NCBI GenBank assembly: GCA_002296885.1
Contig: DBIH01000185.1
Location: 1-7,857 of the forward strand
From: Flavobacterium sp. UBA807
GTDB taxonomy: Bacteria > Bacteroidota > Bacteroidia > Flavobacteriales > Flavobacteriaceae
Reading direction: 5' to 3'
Length of the DNA stretch: 7,857 nucleotides
Notes under the pieces: generated by a model
The model's database searches: none
Told to the model about the DNA's origin: nothing
What the model saw: only the letters and a program-made list of their open reading frames with translations
Made by a program: the position numbers and the translations under genes
Shown: piece after piece, positions 1 to 7,057 of the stretch
Layout: the number at the start of each line of letters is the position of its first letter
How positions within the stretch are numbered: the first letter of the stretch is position 1

Positions 1-829
1 TTTGGCTATAGTTGTCGGAGGAATATTGTTTTCGTACGCTTCAGCGCAGCAAAAAGCGGAAGGTTGGGGAGCAATGCAGTATCCACAGTTGGTGTTGGGA
101 ATGCTTGCTATCTTCACTTATGTTGGAGTAGAAGTAGCCATTGGAAGTAACTTAGGAGCTTTATTAGGTTTAAAGGAATTTGGAAGTCTGCATTCATCCG
201 AAATTGCTCCCTATGTTTCGATGTATTGGGGAAGTTTAATGATTGGCCGATGGGCTGGAGCCATTAGTGTTTTCAACTTAAAAGGAAGTAGCAAGACACT
301 GGCTTTAATCATTATTCCGTTAATTGCATTCGGAATCATCTTAGGTGTAAATATTCTTTCCGGAAAAGATATGCGACCACTTTATTATTATGTCTTCTGT
401 GTATTGATTCAAATTGGGGCCTTCTTTTTGAGTAAAGACAAACCCGCACGAACATTGGTTATTTTTGGTCTATTTGGAATGTTAGCGATGATAATCGGTT
501 TATCTTCATCCGGAACGATTGCCATTTCTTCTTTCCTTGCCGGAGGTTTGGCGTGCAGTATTATGTGGCCTGCTATTTTCAGTCTGTCAATTATCGGATT
601 GGGAAAATATACCTCTCAGGGTTCTGCATTCCTGATTATGATGATTTTGGGCGGTGGTATCATTCCGCCAATTCAGGGAAAATTATCTGATATCATCGGA
701 ATCCATCATTCTTATGTTGTTACAGTGGTTTGCTTTGCCTATCTGACTTTATTTGCCTTTTTGGTAAAAGGAATTTTAAAGAAACAAAACATTGATGTCG
801 ATACTATAGAAATGGATGAAAGTCATTAA
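1..829 (+). CDS. FHS-family sugar MFS transporter, 3' part (5' end outside the window)
   Basis: This is the C-terminal 275 residues or so of an inner-membrane permease that probably imports a hexose or fucose by proton symport. The frame is open from the first bases. The TTG at position 2 is not a credible start because the protein begins in mid-helix. Family hallmarks are visible: [12 protein letters not shown] at residues 38-49 (the TM7 motif of FucP/GluP proteins), [12 protein letters not shown] at 75-86, [10 protein letters not shown] at 188-197 and [10 protein letters not shown] at 217-226. About eight hydrophobic segments follow the first partial one. Compared with E. coli FucP as remembered, roughly 50 extra residues lie between the GR of TM8 and the WPAIFS helix, enough for two more helices. 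The C-terminal tail is short, polar and acidic. Substrate cannot be told from this part. FHS assignment is firm; glucose, galactose or fucose use is inference. Confidence 0.88.
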   Translation, partial: LAIVVGGILFSYASAQQKAEGWGAMQYPQLVLGMLAIFTYVGVEVAIGSNLGALLGLKEFGSLHSSEIAPYVSMYWGSLMIGRWAGAISVFNLKGSSKTLALIIIPLIAFGIILGVNILSGKDMRPLYYYVFCVLIQIGAFFLSKDKPARTLVIFGLFGMLAMIIGLSSSGTIAISSFLAGGLACSIMWPAIFSLSIIGLGKYTSQGSAFLIMMILGGGIIPPIQGKLSDIIGIHHSYVVTVVCFAYLTLFAFLVKGILKKQNIDVDTIEMDESH

Positions 830-842
830 TTATATACAAACA

Positions 843-879
843 AAAATCCCGCATCGTATCTTCAACTTTGCGGGATTTT
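843..879. terminator. Rho-independent terminator between convergent genes
   Basis: An 11-bp perfect inverted repeat (AAAATCCCGCA at 843-853, TGCGGGATTTT at 869-879) encloses a 15-base loop. On the plus strand it ends the permease transcript 13 bases after the stop codon, with four T residues closing the stem. On the minus strand the stem also ends in a run of T, so it can serve the convergent gene at 914-1549 as well. This is seen directly in the sequence; activity is inferred. Confidence 0.8.
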
Positions 880-913
880 CTCATCAAAACCAACCAACTC
901 AACTTAACCTAAC

Positions 914-1549
914 TTATTTTTTGTCTTTTTCATCTTCAACTACAGCTTTCGTACCGTCAGCTTTATAATAGTAGTAATCATTGCTATTATAATTATTATA
1001 GTTTGATGCAGTATAGTAATTACTATCTCCATAGTAATAATTTCCATAATTATTATAGGCATATCCGCTATAACTTTTAATGTTACCAATAGTGTCAACT
1101 ATTTCACCTCTTCGGTTATAAATGATTCGCATTCCACCAATTTGCGTAAGCGCTGTTCTGTTGTATCTCATATAAACACTCCCGATTCTACTTACTCTGT
1201 CTCTGTTGTCATAATTGATAAACGTGTTACCAACTCTTCTTACTCTACCAAAACTATCATGCTCTATTCGAGTACCATAATTACCTGGTCTTCTCTCTAC
1301 TGTAACAGTTCCTCTTTTTCCGGCGGCTTTGTAATAGTAGTCGCCTTGAATATCATCTGGACGGGTATTGAAATCAAAATCTCCATTTGGAAAAACGAAA
1401 AACTCAATGCCTCGTTCTGTGAATGAAATTGGTTCATCGAAACTATAATTGTTTCTTCTTTCTTCATCAGAAGTTTTGATTATTTCTGATGCATTCGCTA
1501 CACTTCCAATCAGTAAAATGTTAGCTACTAAAAGGGTAATTTTTTTCAT
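914..1549 (-). CDS. Secreted repeat protein of unknown function (flavobacterial family)
   Basis: A 211-residue protein of unknown function, probably exported. The ATG at 1549 is preferred over an in-frame TTG two codons upstream because it gives a clean signal peptide, MKKITLLVANILLIGSVANA, with likely cleavage after residue 20. A conserved-looking segment around RGIEFFVFPNGDFDFNTRP (about 46-64) precedes four tandem repeats at about 98-113, 114-129, 130-144 and 145-160. Their pattern is roughly D/N-x-x-x-R-V-x-R-I-G-x-x-x-I-x-Y, and the ends suggest short beta hairpins. Residues 161-196 are dominated by Tyr, Asn, Gly and Ser, and the last 11 residues are highly charged. No cysteine, lipobox or sorting domain is present, so the periplasm is the most likely place. 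From memory, similar unnamed proteins are common in Flavobacterium. The gene converges with the permease gene and diverges from the peptidase gene. No good promoter was found. Confidence 0.85.
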   Translation of the reverse strand: MKKITLLVANILLIGSVANASEIIKTSDEERRNNYSFDEPISFTERGIEFFVFPNGDFDFNTRPDDIQGDYYYKAAGKRGTVTVERRPGNYGTRIEHDSFGRVRRVGNTFINYDNRDRVSRIGSVYMRYNRTALTQIGGMRIIYNRRGEIVDTIGNIKSYSGYAYNNYGNYYYGDSNYYTASNYNNYNSNDYYYYKADGTKAVVEDEKDKK

Positions 1550-1662
1550 AATCAATATAATTTGAGTTTTGCTTACTCTTTCGATTTTCAGCGTCTTCGA
1601 ACAGAAAGTTTTTCTGATGTTATCGTTATTTCAATAGGTGTGCCAAAGTCATAAAGACAATT

Positions 1663-1688
1663 CTTAAGATTTGCTTAATATTGCTTAA
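1663..1688. repeat. Three CTTAA boxes at 10-11 base spacing, possible operator
   Basis: CTTAA occurs at 1663-1667, 1674-1678 and 1684-1688. The last two lie in the direct repeat TTGCTTAA at 1671-1678 and 1681-1688. The spacing of 11 and 10 bases places all three on one face of the helix. They lie immediately upstream of the putative TTG element (1690-1692) of the distal peptidase promoter, which would suit an activator or repressor site. In AT-rich DNA such short repeats may also arise by chance. Confidence 0.3.
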
Positions 1689-1689
1689 C

Positions 1690-1723
1690 TTGTAGATAAA
1701 CAAATAGTTATGGCTTACGTTTG
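1690..1723 (+). promoter_or_regulatory. Candidate distal promoter of the M28 peptidase gene
   Basis: TACGTTTG at 1716-1723 fits the Bacteroidetes -7 element TAnnTTTG exactly. A TTG lies at 1690-1692, 23 bases upstream, at the long end of the accepted 17-23 range. Transcription would start near 1730 and leave a leader of about 100 bases. A second -7 match lies closer to the gene, so which one is used is open. Confidence 0.4.
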
Positions 1724-1781
1724 TCGGGTCATGCATAAGTTAAAAAACAGATGAAAGCTAACGGATGGATTGGTTTTTTAT

Positions 1782-1789
1782 TACATTTG
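1782..1789 (+). promoter_or_regulatory. Candidate proximal -7 element of the M28 peptidase gene
   Basis: TACATTTG matches TAnnTTTG and would start transcription about 30 bases before the ATG at 1828, a usual leader length in this group. No TTG lies 17-23 bases upstream, so the upstream half of the promoter is missing or degenerate. Confidence 0.4.
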
Positions 1790-1827
1790 CCTTGATTTTA
1801 CGAATTGAAAATAATTTTTTGCCATAA

Positions 1828-3021
1828 ATGAAAAAATACCTACTTCTGTTTTCAAATATTTTATTGTTGTCAATTATTAAAGGTTACAGCCAGGAATATA
1901 TCCCTTATTATGCTTCGATAGTTGACCAATGTTCGCAAACGAACATTACAAATAATCTAACGACTTACGAATCGCTTGGATTAAAACGAAGAGGAACTGT
2001 GGCTCTTGACAACACCTATAATTGGTTAAAAAGTAAATATTTAAGTTTTGGCTATACAGCAAACCAAATTCAGGAGGATGATTATACTTATGCAGGCTCT
2101 ACAGCTACCTGTAAAAACCTGATTGTAACGAAAGTTGGTACTCTTTATCCGAATACTTATGTAATTGTATGTGGCCATTATGATTCTATCGGTGGGACAG
2201 GAACAAATGATAACGGAAGCGGTTTAGTCTCTATTTTGGAAACAGCAAGATTATTGCAAAATATTCCAACGGAATATTCAATAAAATTCATCAATTTCAG
2301 TGGAGAAGAAGATGGTTTGTATGGTAGCAAACATTATGTAAGTGCTATTGTAAATGGTACGACACCAAAAATGGATATTCGTTTGGTGATTAATATCGAT
2401 GAAGTTGGTGGAGTTGCCGGTCTGACCAATGATACCATCACCTGCGAAAGAGATCAGAATAATTCACCTTCTACCAACAATGCGGTATCAAGCGATATGA
2501 CCGATCAGTTAATAACCTGCGTTGGATTATATACACCATTAAATGCCGAGTTGTCGTATGCTTATGCATCAGATTATATGTCATTTCAAAGTAATAATGA
2601 AATCATTACCGGACTTTTTGAAACTAATGAAACCACGCACAAACATACTAATACCGATTTGTTAATCTATATGGATCCGGTTTATAATTATAATGTTGCC
2701 AAAGTATTGATTGCTGCCACAATGCATTTTGCGGTTGCTGCTACATCAGCCTTGGGAAACGACCAATTTCAAAATGACAATCAGGTAAGTTTCTTCCCAA
2801 GTCCGGCAACAAATGTTTTGAATATTAATTTGGGCTCATTGAGCGAAACAAATTATTCTTTTTCATTAATTGACCTTCAGGGAAAAACAGTAGTAAACAA
2901 ACAAGTTGAAAATGCCAGCCTAATAGAATCGATATCATTACAGGGTTTGTCTAAAGGAATGTATCTGGCGGTTCTTCAAACTGCGACAAAACGGATTACC
3001 AAAAAAATTATTGTTGAATAA
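1828..3021 (+). CDS. Secreted M28-family zinc aminopeptidase with T9SS sorting domain
   Basis: A 397-residue exported metallopeptidase that probably removes N-terminal residues from peptides outside the cell, as in the Aeromonas and Streptomyces leucine aminopeptidases. Residues 1-21 form a signal peptide (hydrophobic core followed by GYS-QE). The M28 domain spans about 55-305. Likely ligands of the two zinc ions are H117 (in GHYDS), D128 (in TNDNGSG, bridging), E161, D191 (in NIDEVG) and H273 (in KHTNTD), with E160 of GEEDGLYGS as general base; all are present, so the enzyme should be active. Residues about 320-397 form a type A sorting domain of the type IX secretion system: FFPSPATNVLNI, then SLIDLQGKTV, then GLSKGMYLAVL and a basic KRITKKIIVE end. 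Such domains take the protein across the outer membrane and are usually cleaved. The gene stands alone, divergent from the gene at 914-1549. No Shine-Dalgarno sequence is seen, as is normal here. Substrate preference is unknown. Confidence 0.93.
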   Translation: MKKYLLLFSNILLLSIIKGYSQEYIPYYASIVDQCSQTNITNNLTTYESLGLKRRGTVALDNTYNWLKSKYLSFGYTANQIQEDDYTYAGSTATCKNLIVTKVGTLYPNTYVIVCGHYDSIGGTGTNDNGSGLVSILETARLLQNIPTEYSIKFINFSGEEDGLYGSKHYVSAIVNGTTPKMDIRLVINIDEVGGVAGLTNDTITCERDQNNSPSTNNAVSSDMTDQLITCVGLYTPLNAELSYAYASDYMSFQSNNEIITGLFETNETTHKHTNTDLLIYMDPVYNYNVAKVLIAATMHFAVAATSALGNDQFQNDNQVSFFPSPATNVLNINLGSLSETNYSFSLIDLQGKTVVNKQVENASLIESISLQGLSKGMYLAVLQTATKRITKKIIVE

Positions 3022-3030
3022 TCCATTTTT

Positions 3031-3123
3031 AGGAGCGGCACATTTTTCTTTCGTTCCACTCATTCTCCCGCCATCCGCTATATCTGCCTTCGGCAGGATG
3101 CCGTTTCTGTCGGGGCTATTGAG
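3031..3123. repeat. Probable short interspersed repeat of the Flavobacterium type
   Basis: This GC-richer segment between the peptidase and uvrA stop codons starts with AGGAGCGGCAC and ends near GTCGGGGCTATTGAGG. Internal landmarks are CCATCCGCTATATCTGCC at 3071-3088 and GGCAGGATGCCGTTTCTG at 3092-3109. From memory, many Flavobacterium genomes carry intergenic elements with the same order of blocks (AGGAGC, CCGCTATCCGCT, a variable hairpin, AGGATGCCG, TCGGGGCT). The assignment rests on that resemblance and on the composition jump, since no second copy is in the window. No open reading frame is present. Its age and means of spread are unknown. Confidence 0.55.
3084..3096. terminator. Hairpin in the repeat, possible bidirectional terminator
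   Basis: CTGCC at 3084-3088 and GGCAG at 3092-3096 form a perfect 5-bp GC-rich stem around TTC. It lies between two convergent genes, where a transcription stop is expected, but no T-run follows on either strand. It may only be the variable hairpin of the repeat element. Confidence 0.35.
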
Positions 3124-3175
3124 GACGCATATCTTTTATTTGGGCAAGGATTACAAATTCAGCAGATAAGATGTT

Positions 3176-5986
3176 TTACAACTTATCCTTAAGATAATAT
3201 CCGGTAACCGATTTTTTATTTTTTACAATTTCCTCTGGTGTTCCAACTGCCAGGATTTGTCCGCCATTTTCACCGCCTTCAGGTCCTAAATCAATTATCC
3301 AATCTGCACATTTTATCAAATCGAGATTGTGTTCAATCACAATAATGGAATGTCCTTTTTCTATTAAGGCATCAAACGAAGCCAATAGTTTTTTAATGTC
3401 GTGAAAATGCAAACCGGTTGTTGGTTCATCAAAAACAAACAATGCTTTTTCTTTAGTCACACCTTTTACCAGAAACGAAGCTAATTTTATACGTTGTGCT
3501 TCACCGCCGGAAAGGGTAGAAGAAGACTGTCCCAATTGAACATAACCTAAACCAACATCCTGTAATGGTTGTAGTTTCTGAGTGATTTTGGTTTGCTTGT
3601 GTTCTGCAAAAAAAGCAATGGCATCATCAATAGTCATCGTGAGGATGTCATCAATGTTTTTACCTTCAAACATAACTTCAAGCACTTCTTTCTTAAAACG
3701 TTTTCCGCTACAAGTGTCACAAGGCAGAGAAACATCAGCCATAAAAACCATTTCTACATTAATCGAACCTTCGCCTTTGCAGGTTTCACAGCGTCCGCCA
3801 TCAACATTAAATGAGAAATGTTTCGCCTGATAACCGCGAACTTTGGACAGCTTTTCTTTGGCATACAAATCACGGATATCATCATATGCCTTGATATAGG
3901 TTACAGGATTGGAACGTGAACTTCTACCAATCGGGTTTTGGTCAACATATTCGATGTGTTTTATATGTGAAAAGCTCCCGGATAATTCAGAGAATTGTCC
4001 GGCCTTATCGCCAATGCCTTCCAATTTTTTCTGCATGGCAGGAAATAGAATCTTCTTAATCAATGTACTTTTCCCACTCCCCGAAACACCGGTAATCACT
4101 GTTAGGCTCTCTAATGGAAAAGCAACATCAACATTCTGAAGATTATTTTCGCGGGCACCTTTTATTTCTATGAAGTTTTTAGAAGTTCTGCGCTTTTTTG
4201 GAACTTCAATTTCTAATTTACCGTTTAGGTATTTTGCTGTTAATGAATCCGATTTTAATATATCGTCAAACGTTCCTTCAGCAACCAATTCGCCGCCAAA
4301 AGTTCCGGCCTCAGGGCCAATGTCAATAATTCTGTCGGCAGCTTTCATAATATCTTCGTCGTGTTCAACAACGATAACGGTATTTCCCAAATCGCGGAGG
4401 TTTTTCAAAACTTTAATTAAGCGTTCGGTATCTTTCGGATGCAGGCCAATGCTTGGTTCATCGAGAATATACATCGAGCCAACTAAACTACTGCCTAATG
4501 AAGTCGCCAAATTGATGCGTTGCGATTCACCACCGGAAAGCGTCGCTGAATTTCTATTCAGCGTCAGGTAATCCAAACCAACATCACTCAAAAAAGCCAA
4601 TCGGTTATTGATTTCGATTAAAAGCCTTTTCGCAACTTTATTATCGTATTCAGAAAGTTGTAATTCACTAAAAAATGGAACCAGTCTTTTGATAGGCATA
4701 TCCACTATATCTGAAATTGTCTTTCCACCAACAAACACATAGTTTGCTTCCTTTCGTAAACGCTTACCTTTACAAACTGGGCATTTCGTTTTTCCACGAT
4801 AGCGGGACAACATTACACGATTCTGGATTTTATAATTCTTCTCTTCCAGTTCCTGAAAGAAATCATTCAATCCTGTAAAATAGCTGTTACCTTTCCAAAT
4901 CAAATCTTTTTGAGTATCAGTTAATTCGAAATACGGTTTGTGAATAGGGAAATCAAATTTATAGGCGTTATTTACCAACTGATCACGATACCAGCTCATG
5001 CTTTCGCCACGCCATGGGAATATAGCATTTTCAAATACAGAAAGCGCGGTGTTTGGCACCACCAGTTCTTCATCAATGCCAATTATATTTCCATAGCCTT
5101 CACAGGTTGGACAAGCTCCATAAGGATTATTGAAACTAAAAAGATGAATGTTAGGCTCCAAAAAAGAGATGCCATCCAATTCAAAATTAGAACTGAATTC
5201 CAAACGCTTGTTGGTCTCCAATTCCTGAAGATAGCAGATTCCTTTTCCTTCAAAAAAAGCGGTTTGTGTAGCATCTGCCAATCTGTTGAAGAATTCTTCT
5301 TCCTCTTTAACCACGATTCTGTCTATAATCAAAAGAATGTCTTTGTTATCTAATTCATGCATTTTTGTCACATCGAGCGCAGTCGAGATGTCATCCAAAC
5401 GCACCATTTTATTATTAACCAAAATACGAGCAAACCCTTGTTGCAAAAGTACTTTCAGTTTATCTTCCAATTGACGTCCTTGTTCCAGATGAATAGGTGC
5501 AAGCAGCAACCATTTACTGTCTGCAGGAAATGTTTTTACTAAATTGATAACATCAGTAACGGTATCTTTTTTGACTTCATTTCCCGAAACAGGCGAAAAG
5601 GTCTTCCCAATTCGTGCAAAAAGTAGCTTTAGATAATCATATATTTCTGTTGATGTTCCAACGGTGGAACGCGCATTGGTAGTATTTACTTTTTGTTCGA
5701 TGGCAATTGCCGGAGCAATACCTTTTATATATTCTACTTTTGGTTTGTCCAATCTTCCAAGAAACTGACGGGCATAACTTGAAAGACTTTCTACATACCG
5801 TCTCTGACCTTCGGCATATAACGTATCAAAGGCCAAACTTGATTTTCCTGAACCCGAAAGTCCGGTGATAACAACCAATTCATTTCGAGGGATAACAGCA
5901 TCCAGATTTTTTAAATTATGAATTTGGGCACCTTTTATCAGGATATTTTTCTTAGGTTCTAACGTAGCAATTTCAGAAGATTTCAT
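3176..5986 (-). CDS. uvrA: UvrA, damage-recognition ATPase of nucleotide excision repair
   Basis: A full-length (936-residue) UvrA. With UvrB it finds bulky DNA lesions, loads UvrB and leaves before UvrC cuts. Both ABC modules are intact: Walker [10 protein letters not shown] at 42-50 and GVSGSGKST at 633-641; signatures LSGGESQR at 483-490 and LSGGEAQR at 825-832; Walker B MYILDEP at 505-511 and LFVFDEP at 849-855. The C-terminal zinc finger is complete (C733, C736, C756, C759, with 19 residues between the pairs). In the first insertion-domain finger only the second pair (C292, C295 in ACPTC) is present; there is no CxxC before it, only a lone C251. Another conserved pair is C402/C405. Residues 199-208 are encoded by a GC-rich palindromic repeat-like segment (see the repeat entry at 5366-5393). 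The ATG at 5986 places the [14 protein letters not shown] start motif at residues 15-28 as usual. The gene is monocistronic and divergent from the sigma gene. Flavobacteria may carry more than one UvrA copy; this one looks canonical. Confidence 0.97.
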   Translation of the reverse strand: MKSSEIATLEPKKNILIKGAQIHNLKNLDAVIPRNELVVITGLSGSGKSSLAFDTLYAEGQRRYVESLSSYARQFLGRLDKPKVEYIKGIAPAIAIEQKVNTTNARSTVGTSTEIYDYLKLLFARIGKTFSPVSGNEVKKDTVTDVINLVKTFPADSKWLLLAPIHLEQGRQLEDKLKVLLQQGFARILVNNKMVRLDDISTALDVTKMHELDNKDILLIIDRIVVKEEEEFFNRLADATQTAFFEGKGICYLQELETNKRLEFSSNFELDGISFLEPNIHLFSFNNPYGACPTCEGYGNIIGIDEELVVPNTALSVFENAIFPWRGESMSWYRDQLVNNAYKFDFPIHKPYFELTDTQKDLIWKGNSYFTGLNDFFQELEEKNYKIQNRVMLSRYRGKTKCPVCKGKRLRKEANYVFVGGKTISDIVDMPIKRLVPFFSELQLSEYDNKVAKRLLIEINNRLAFLSDVGLDYLTLNRNSATLSGGESQRINLATSLGSSLVGSMYILDEPSIGLHPKDTERLIKVLKNLRDLGNTVIVVEHDEDIMKAADRIIDIGPEAGTFGGELVAEGTFDDILKSDSLTAKYLNGKLEIEVPKKRRTSKNFIEIKGARENNLQNVDVAFPLESLTVITGVSGSGKSTLIKKILFPAMQKKLEGIGDKAGQFSELSGSFSHIKHIEYVDQNPIGRSSRSNPVTYIKAYDDIRDLYAKEKLSKVRGYQAKHFSFNVDGGRCETCKGEGSINVEMVFMADVSLPCDTCSGKRFKKEVLEVMFEGKNIDDILTMTIDDAIAFFAEHKQTKITQKLQPLQDVGLGYVQLGQSSSTLSGGEAQRIKLASFLVKGVTKEKALFVFDEPTTGLHFHDIKKLLASFDALIEKGHSIIVIEHNLDLIKCADWIIDLGPEGGENGGQILAVGTPEEIVKNKKSVTGYYLKDKL
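5366..5393. repeat. Palindromic repeat-like segment inside uvrA
   Basis: The plus strand reads TGTCACATCGA, GCGCAG, then TCGAGATGTCA. ACAT (5370-5373) pairs with ATGT (5388-5391) and CGA (5374-5376) with TCG (5383-5385) around the GCGCAG loop, with a two-base bulge. From memory, closely similar palindromes (…CGACTGCGCTCGATGTGACA) are dispersed in intergenic DNA of many Flavobacterium genomes. On the minus strand it is read without interruption as residues 199-208 of UvrA ([10 protein letters not shown]), using GC-rich codons such as TCG, GCG and CTC that stand out from the AT-rich surroundings. Origin from a mobile repeat is inferred. Confidence 0.5.
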
Positions 5987-6007
5987 TCAGATTTTATTCA
6001 AAGATTA

Positions 6008-6015
6008 CAAAGGTA
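6008..6015 (-). promoter_or_regulatory. Candidate -7 element of uvrA
   Basis: Read on the minus strand the bases are TACCTTTG, an exact TAnnTTTG match ending 21 bases before the uvrA ATG. Transcription would begin near 6001, giving a leader of about 15 bases. No TTG is found 17-23 bases upstream, so this is half a promoter match. No SOS-type (LexA) palindrome was recognised. Confidence 0.45.
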
Positions 6016-6106
6016 ATCATTTAGCACGTGTAATTTTAATGGTAAAATAAAAGGAAATGTTTTTTAGCGACGAAATCGTGAGTTTGTCTAAAATTTTGAA
6101 AAAAAT

Positions 6107-6136
6107 TTGTTTTATATCAAAATTGTGTTAAATTTG
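6107..6136 (+). promoter_or_regulatory. Promoter of the sigma factor gene
   Basis: TTG at 6107-6109, a 19-base spacer and TAAATTTG at 6129-6136 match the Bacteroidetes housekeeping promoter at both elements. Transcription would begin near 6143 and leave a leader of about 90 bases before the ATG at 6234. This is the best promoter match in the window. It suggests that the primary sigma factor, not the encoded ECF factor itself, drives the gene. Confidence 0.6.
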
Positions 6137-6193
6137 GTTCATAATTAACTCACACAAAGAACTTTTGCCTATAGAAAACGATTACTTTTTAGA

Positions 6194-6212
6194 TTAAAAA
6201 AATCTTTTTTAA
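6194..6212 (+). promoter_or_regulatory. A/T hairpin in the leader of the sigma gene
   Basis: TTAAAAAA (6194-6201) and TTTTTTAA (6205-6212) are perfect complements around a three-base loop, 21 bases before the sigma gene start codon. The stem holds only A-U pairs, so it would be weak. It might affect ribosome access or early termination, or be a by-product of the AT-rich leader. Confidence 0.2.
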
Positions 6213-6233
6213 CCCTTACTAAAAGGTAATGTT

Positions 6234-6821
6234 ATGGCAAAAATACAAACCCCCGATGCGGTATTAGTAAACAAGTACATTGCTGGCGATGAAAATGCGC
6301 TTGCTATTCTTATTGACAGACATCAATCGAAAATCTACGGTTACATTTACTCAAAAATTGCAGACCGTGATCTTACGGAAGATATTTTTCAGGAAACTTT
6401 CTTTAAAGTTATCCATACTTTAAAAAGTAAAAAATATTACAACGAGGAAGGTAAATTTTTATCTTGGGTATTGCGTATTGCCAGTAACCTGATAGTCGAT
6501 AAATTCCGCAACGATAAAAAAGCGTATTTTCAAAGAGATACAGAAGAGTTATTGATTTTTTCCAGAATCACGGATAACTCTCCTAACATTGAAAAAGAAT
6601 TAATAAAAAATCAGGTCGATATCGATTTAAAAAAGATTATTGAGAAGTTGCCTCATGACCAAAAAGAAGTAATAATGATGCGTTATTATTCAGATATGAG
6701 TTTCAAGGAAATAGCTGATTCTACTGGTGTTAGCGTCAATACAACCTTAGGCAGAATGCGATATGCGATTACTAATTTAAGAAAGGTAATAGAAAAAAAT
6801 CAAATTTATTTACCAAGCTAA
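6234..6821 (+). CDS. ECF-type sigma-70 family RNA polymerase sigma factor
   Basis: A 195-residue two-domain sigma factor that directs core RNA polymerase to a set of promoters not readable from this window. Region 2 lies at about 23-93, with DLTEDIFQETFFKVI (46-60) as the core-binding helix and FLSWVLRIASNLIVDKFR (75-92) as the -10 recognition part. A polar linker follows. Region 4 lies at about 130-186, with LPHDQKEVIMMRYYSDMSFKEIADSTGVSVNTTLGRMRYA carrying the helix-turn-helix (156-177). No region 1.1 or 3 is present, which defines the ECF class. No recognisable anti-sigma gene is adjacent; the next gene downstream codes for only 47 residues. The start is the first ATG in frame and gives the usual family length. 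From memory, homologues with the same VNTTLGRMRYA signature are widespread in Bacteroidetes. The regulon is unknown. Confidence 0.92.
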   Translation: MAKIQTPDAVLVNKYIAGDENALAILIDRHQSKIYGYIYSKIADRDLTEDIFQETFFKVIHTLKSKKYYNEEGKFLSWVLRIASNLIVDKFRNDKKAYFQRDTEELLIFSRITDNSPNIEKELIKNQVDIDLKKIIEKLPHDQKEVIMMRYYSDMSFKEIADSTGVSVNTTLGRMRYAITNLRKVIEKNQIYLPS

Positions 6822-6882
6822 ACAATAAAAAGTAATTTTTTGCGTTATAGTATAAACATCTTAAAACTAACTAGATTTTTAT

Positions 6883-7026
6883 ATGGCAAAACTTTACTCT
6901 AAAAAGAAATTAGCAAAAAAACCAATGTTACCTAAAAAAGAAACAATACGATTAATACTTCAATATTCTTGTGCATTGAATATTGTTAAAACAGGTAAAT
7001 TGAACTTCGACATCATTGCTAATTAA
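6883..7026 (+). CDS. Small basic protein (47 residues) behind the sigma gene
   Basis: An ATG-initiated frame of 47 codons, 61 bases after the sigma gene on the same strand and closed directly by a strong terminator, so probably cotranscribed with it. The first 20 residues are very lysine-rich (MAKLYSKKKLAKKPMLPKKE). The rest, TIRLILQYSCALNIVKTGKL and NFDIIAN, looks like one amphipathic helix followed by a short hydrophobic end. There is no signal peptide, membrane segment or known domain. From memory, tiny proteins with a K-K-E-T-I-x-x-I/L-L-x-Y/F-S-x-A-L pattern occur in other flavobacteria, which together with the placement argues for a real gene. A role in binding nucleic acid or the sigma factor would suit the charge and position, but is a guess. 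Confidence 0.62.
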   Translation: MAKLYSKKKLAKKPMLPKKETIRLILQYSCALNIVKTGKLNFDIIAN

Positions 7027-7027
7027 G

Positions 7028-7057
7028 AAACATCCCGATATAATTATCGGGATGTTT
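7028..7057. terminator. Strong bidirectional terminator, overlapping the nth 3' end
   Basis: A perfect 13-bp stem (AAACATCCCGATA at 7028-7040, TATCGGGATGTTT at 7045-7057) with a four-base TAAT loop, followed on the plus strand by further T residues to 7061. It starts two bases after the stop codon at 7026. On the minus strand its right arm encodes the last codons and stop of nth (K-T-S-R-stop), so both convergent transcripts can end in one element. Confidence 0.88.

Noticed and set aside
1142..1426. 94-codon open frame on the plus strand within the secreted repeat protein gene
   Set aside because: It is antisense to a gene with signal peptide and regular repeats. Its product is Ser/Thr/Ile-rich with no domain, as expected from a shadow frame.
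1550..1660. Search for a TAnnTTTG promoter for the secreted repeat protein on the minus strand
   Set aside because: No match was found at a suitable distance; the gene may use a degenerate or alternative promoter.
3165..3187. Inverted repeat GATAAG/CTTATC around the uvrA stop codon as a terminator
   Set aside because: The stem is only six AT-rich pairs with an 11-base loop and no T-run follows on the minus strand.
3582..5542. Several plus-strand open frames of 61-137 codons and one minus-strand frame of 63 codons inside uvrA
   Set aside because: UvrA is full length with all motifs in one frame. The others have no recognisable domain, no promoter match and overlap each other.
6024..6030. CACGTG palindrome in the uvrA/sigma spacer as a regulator site
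   Set aside because: A single six-base palindrome without a second half or known regulator in this group is too weak to report.
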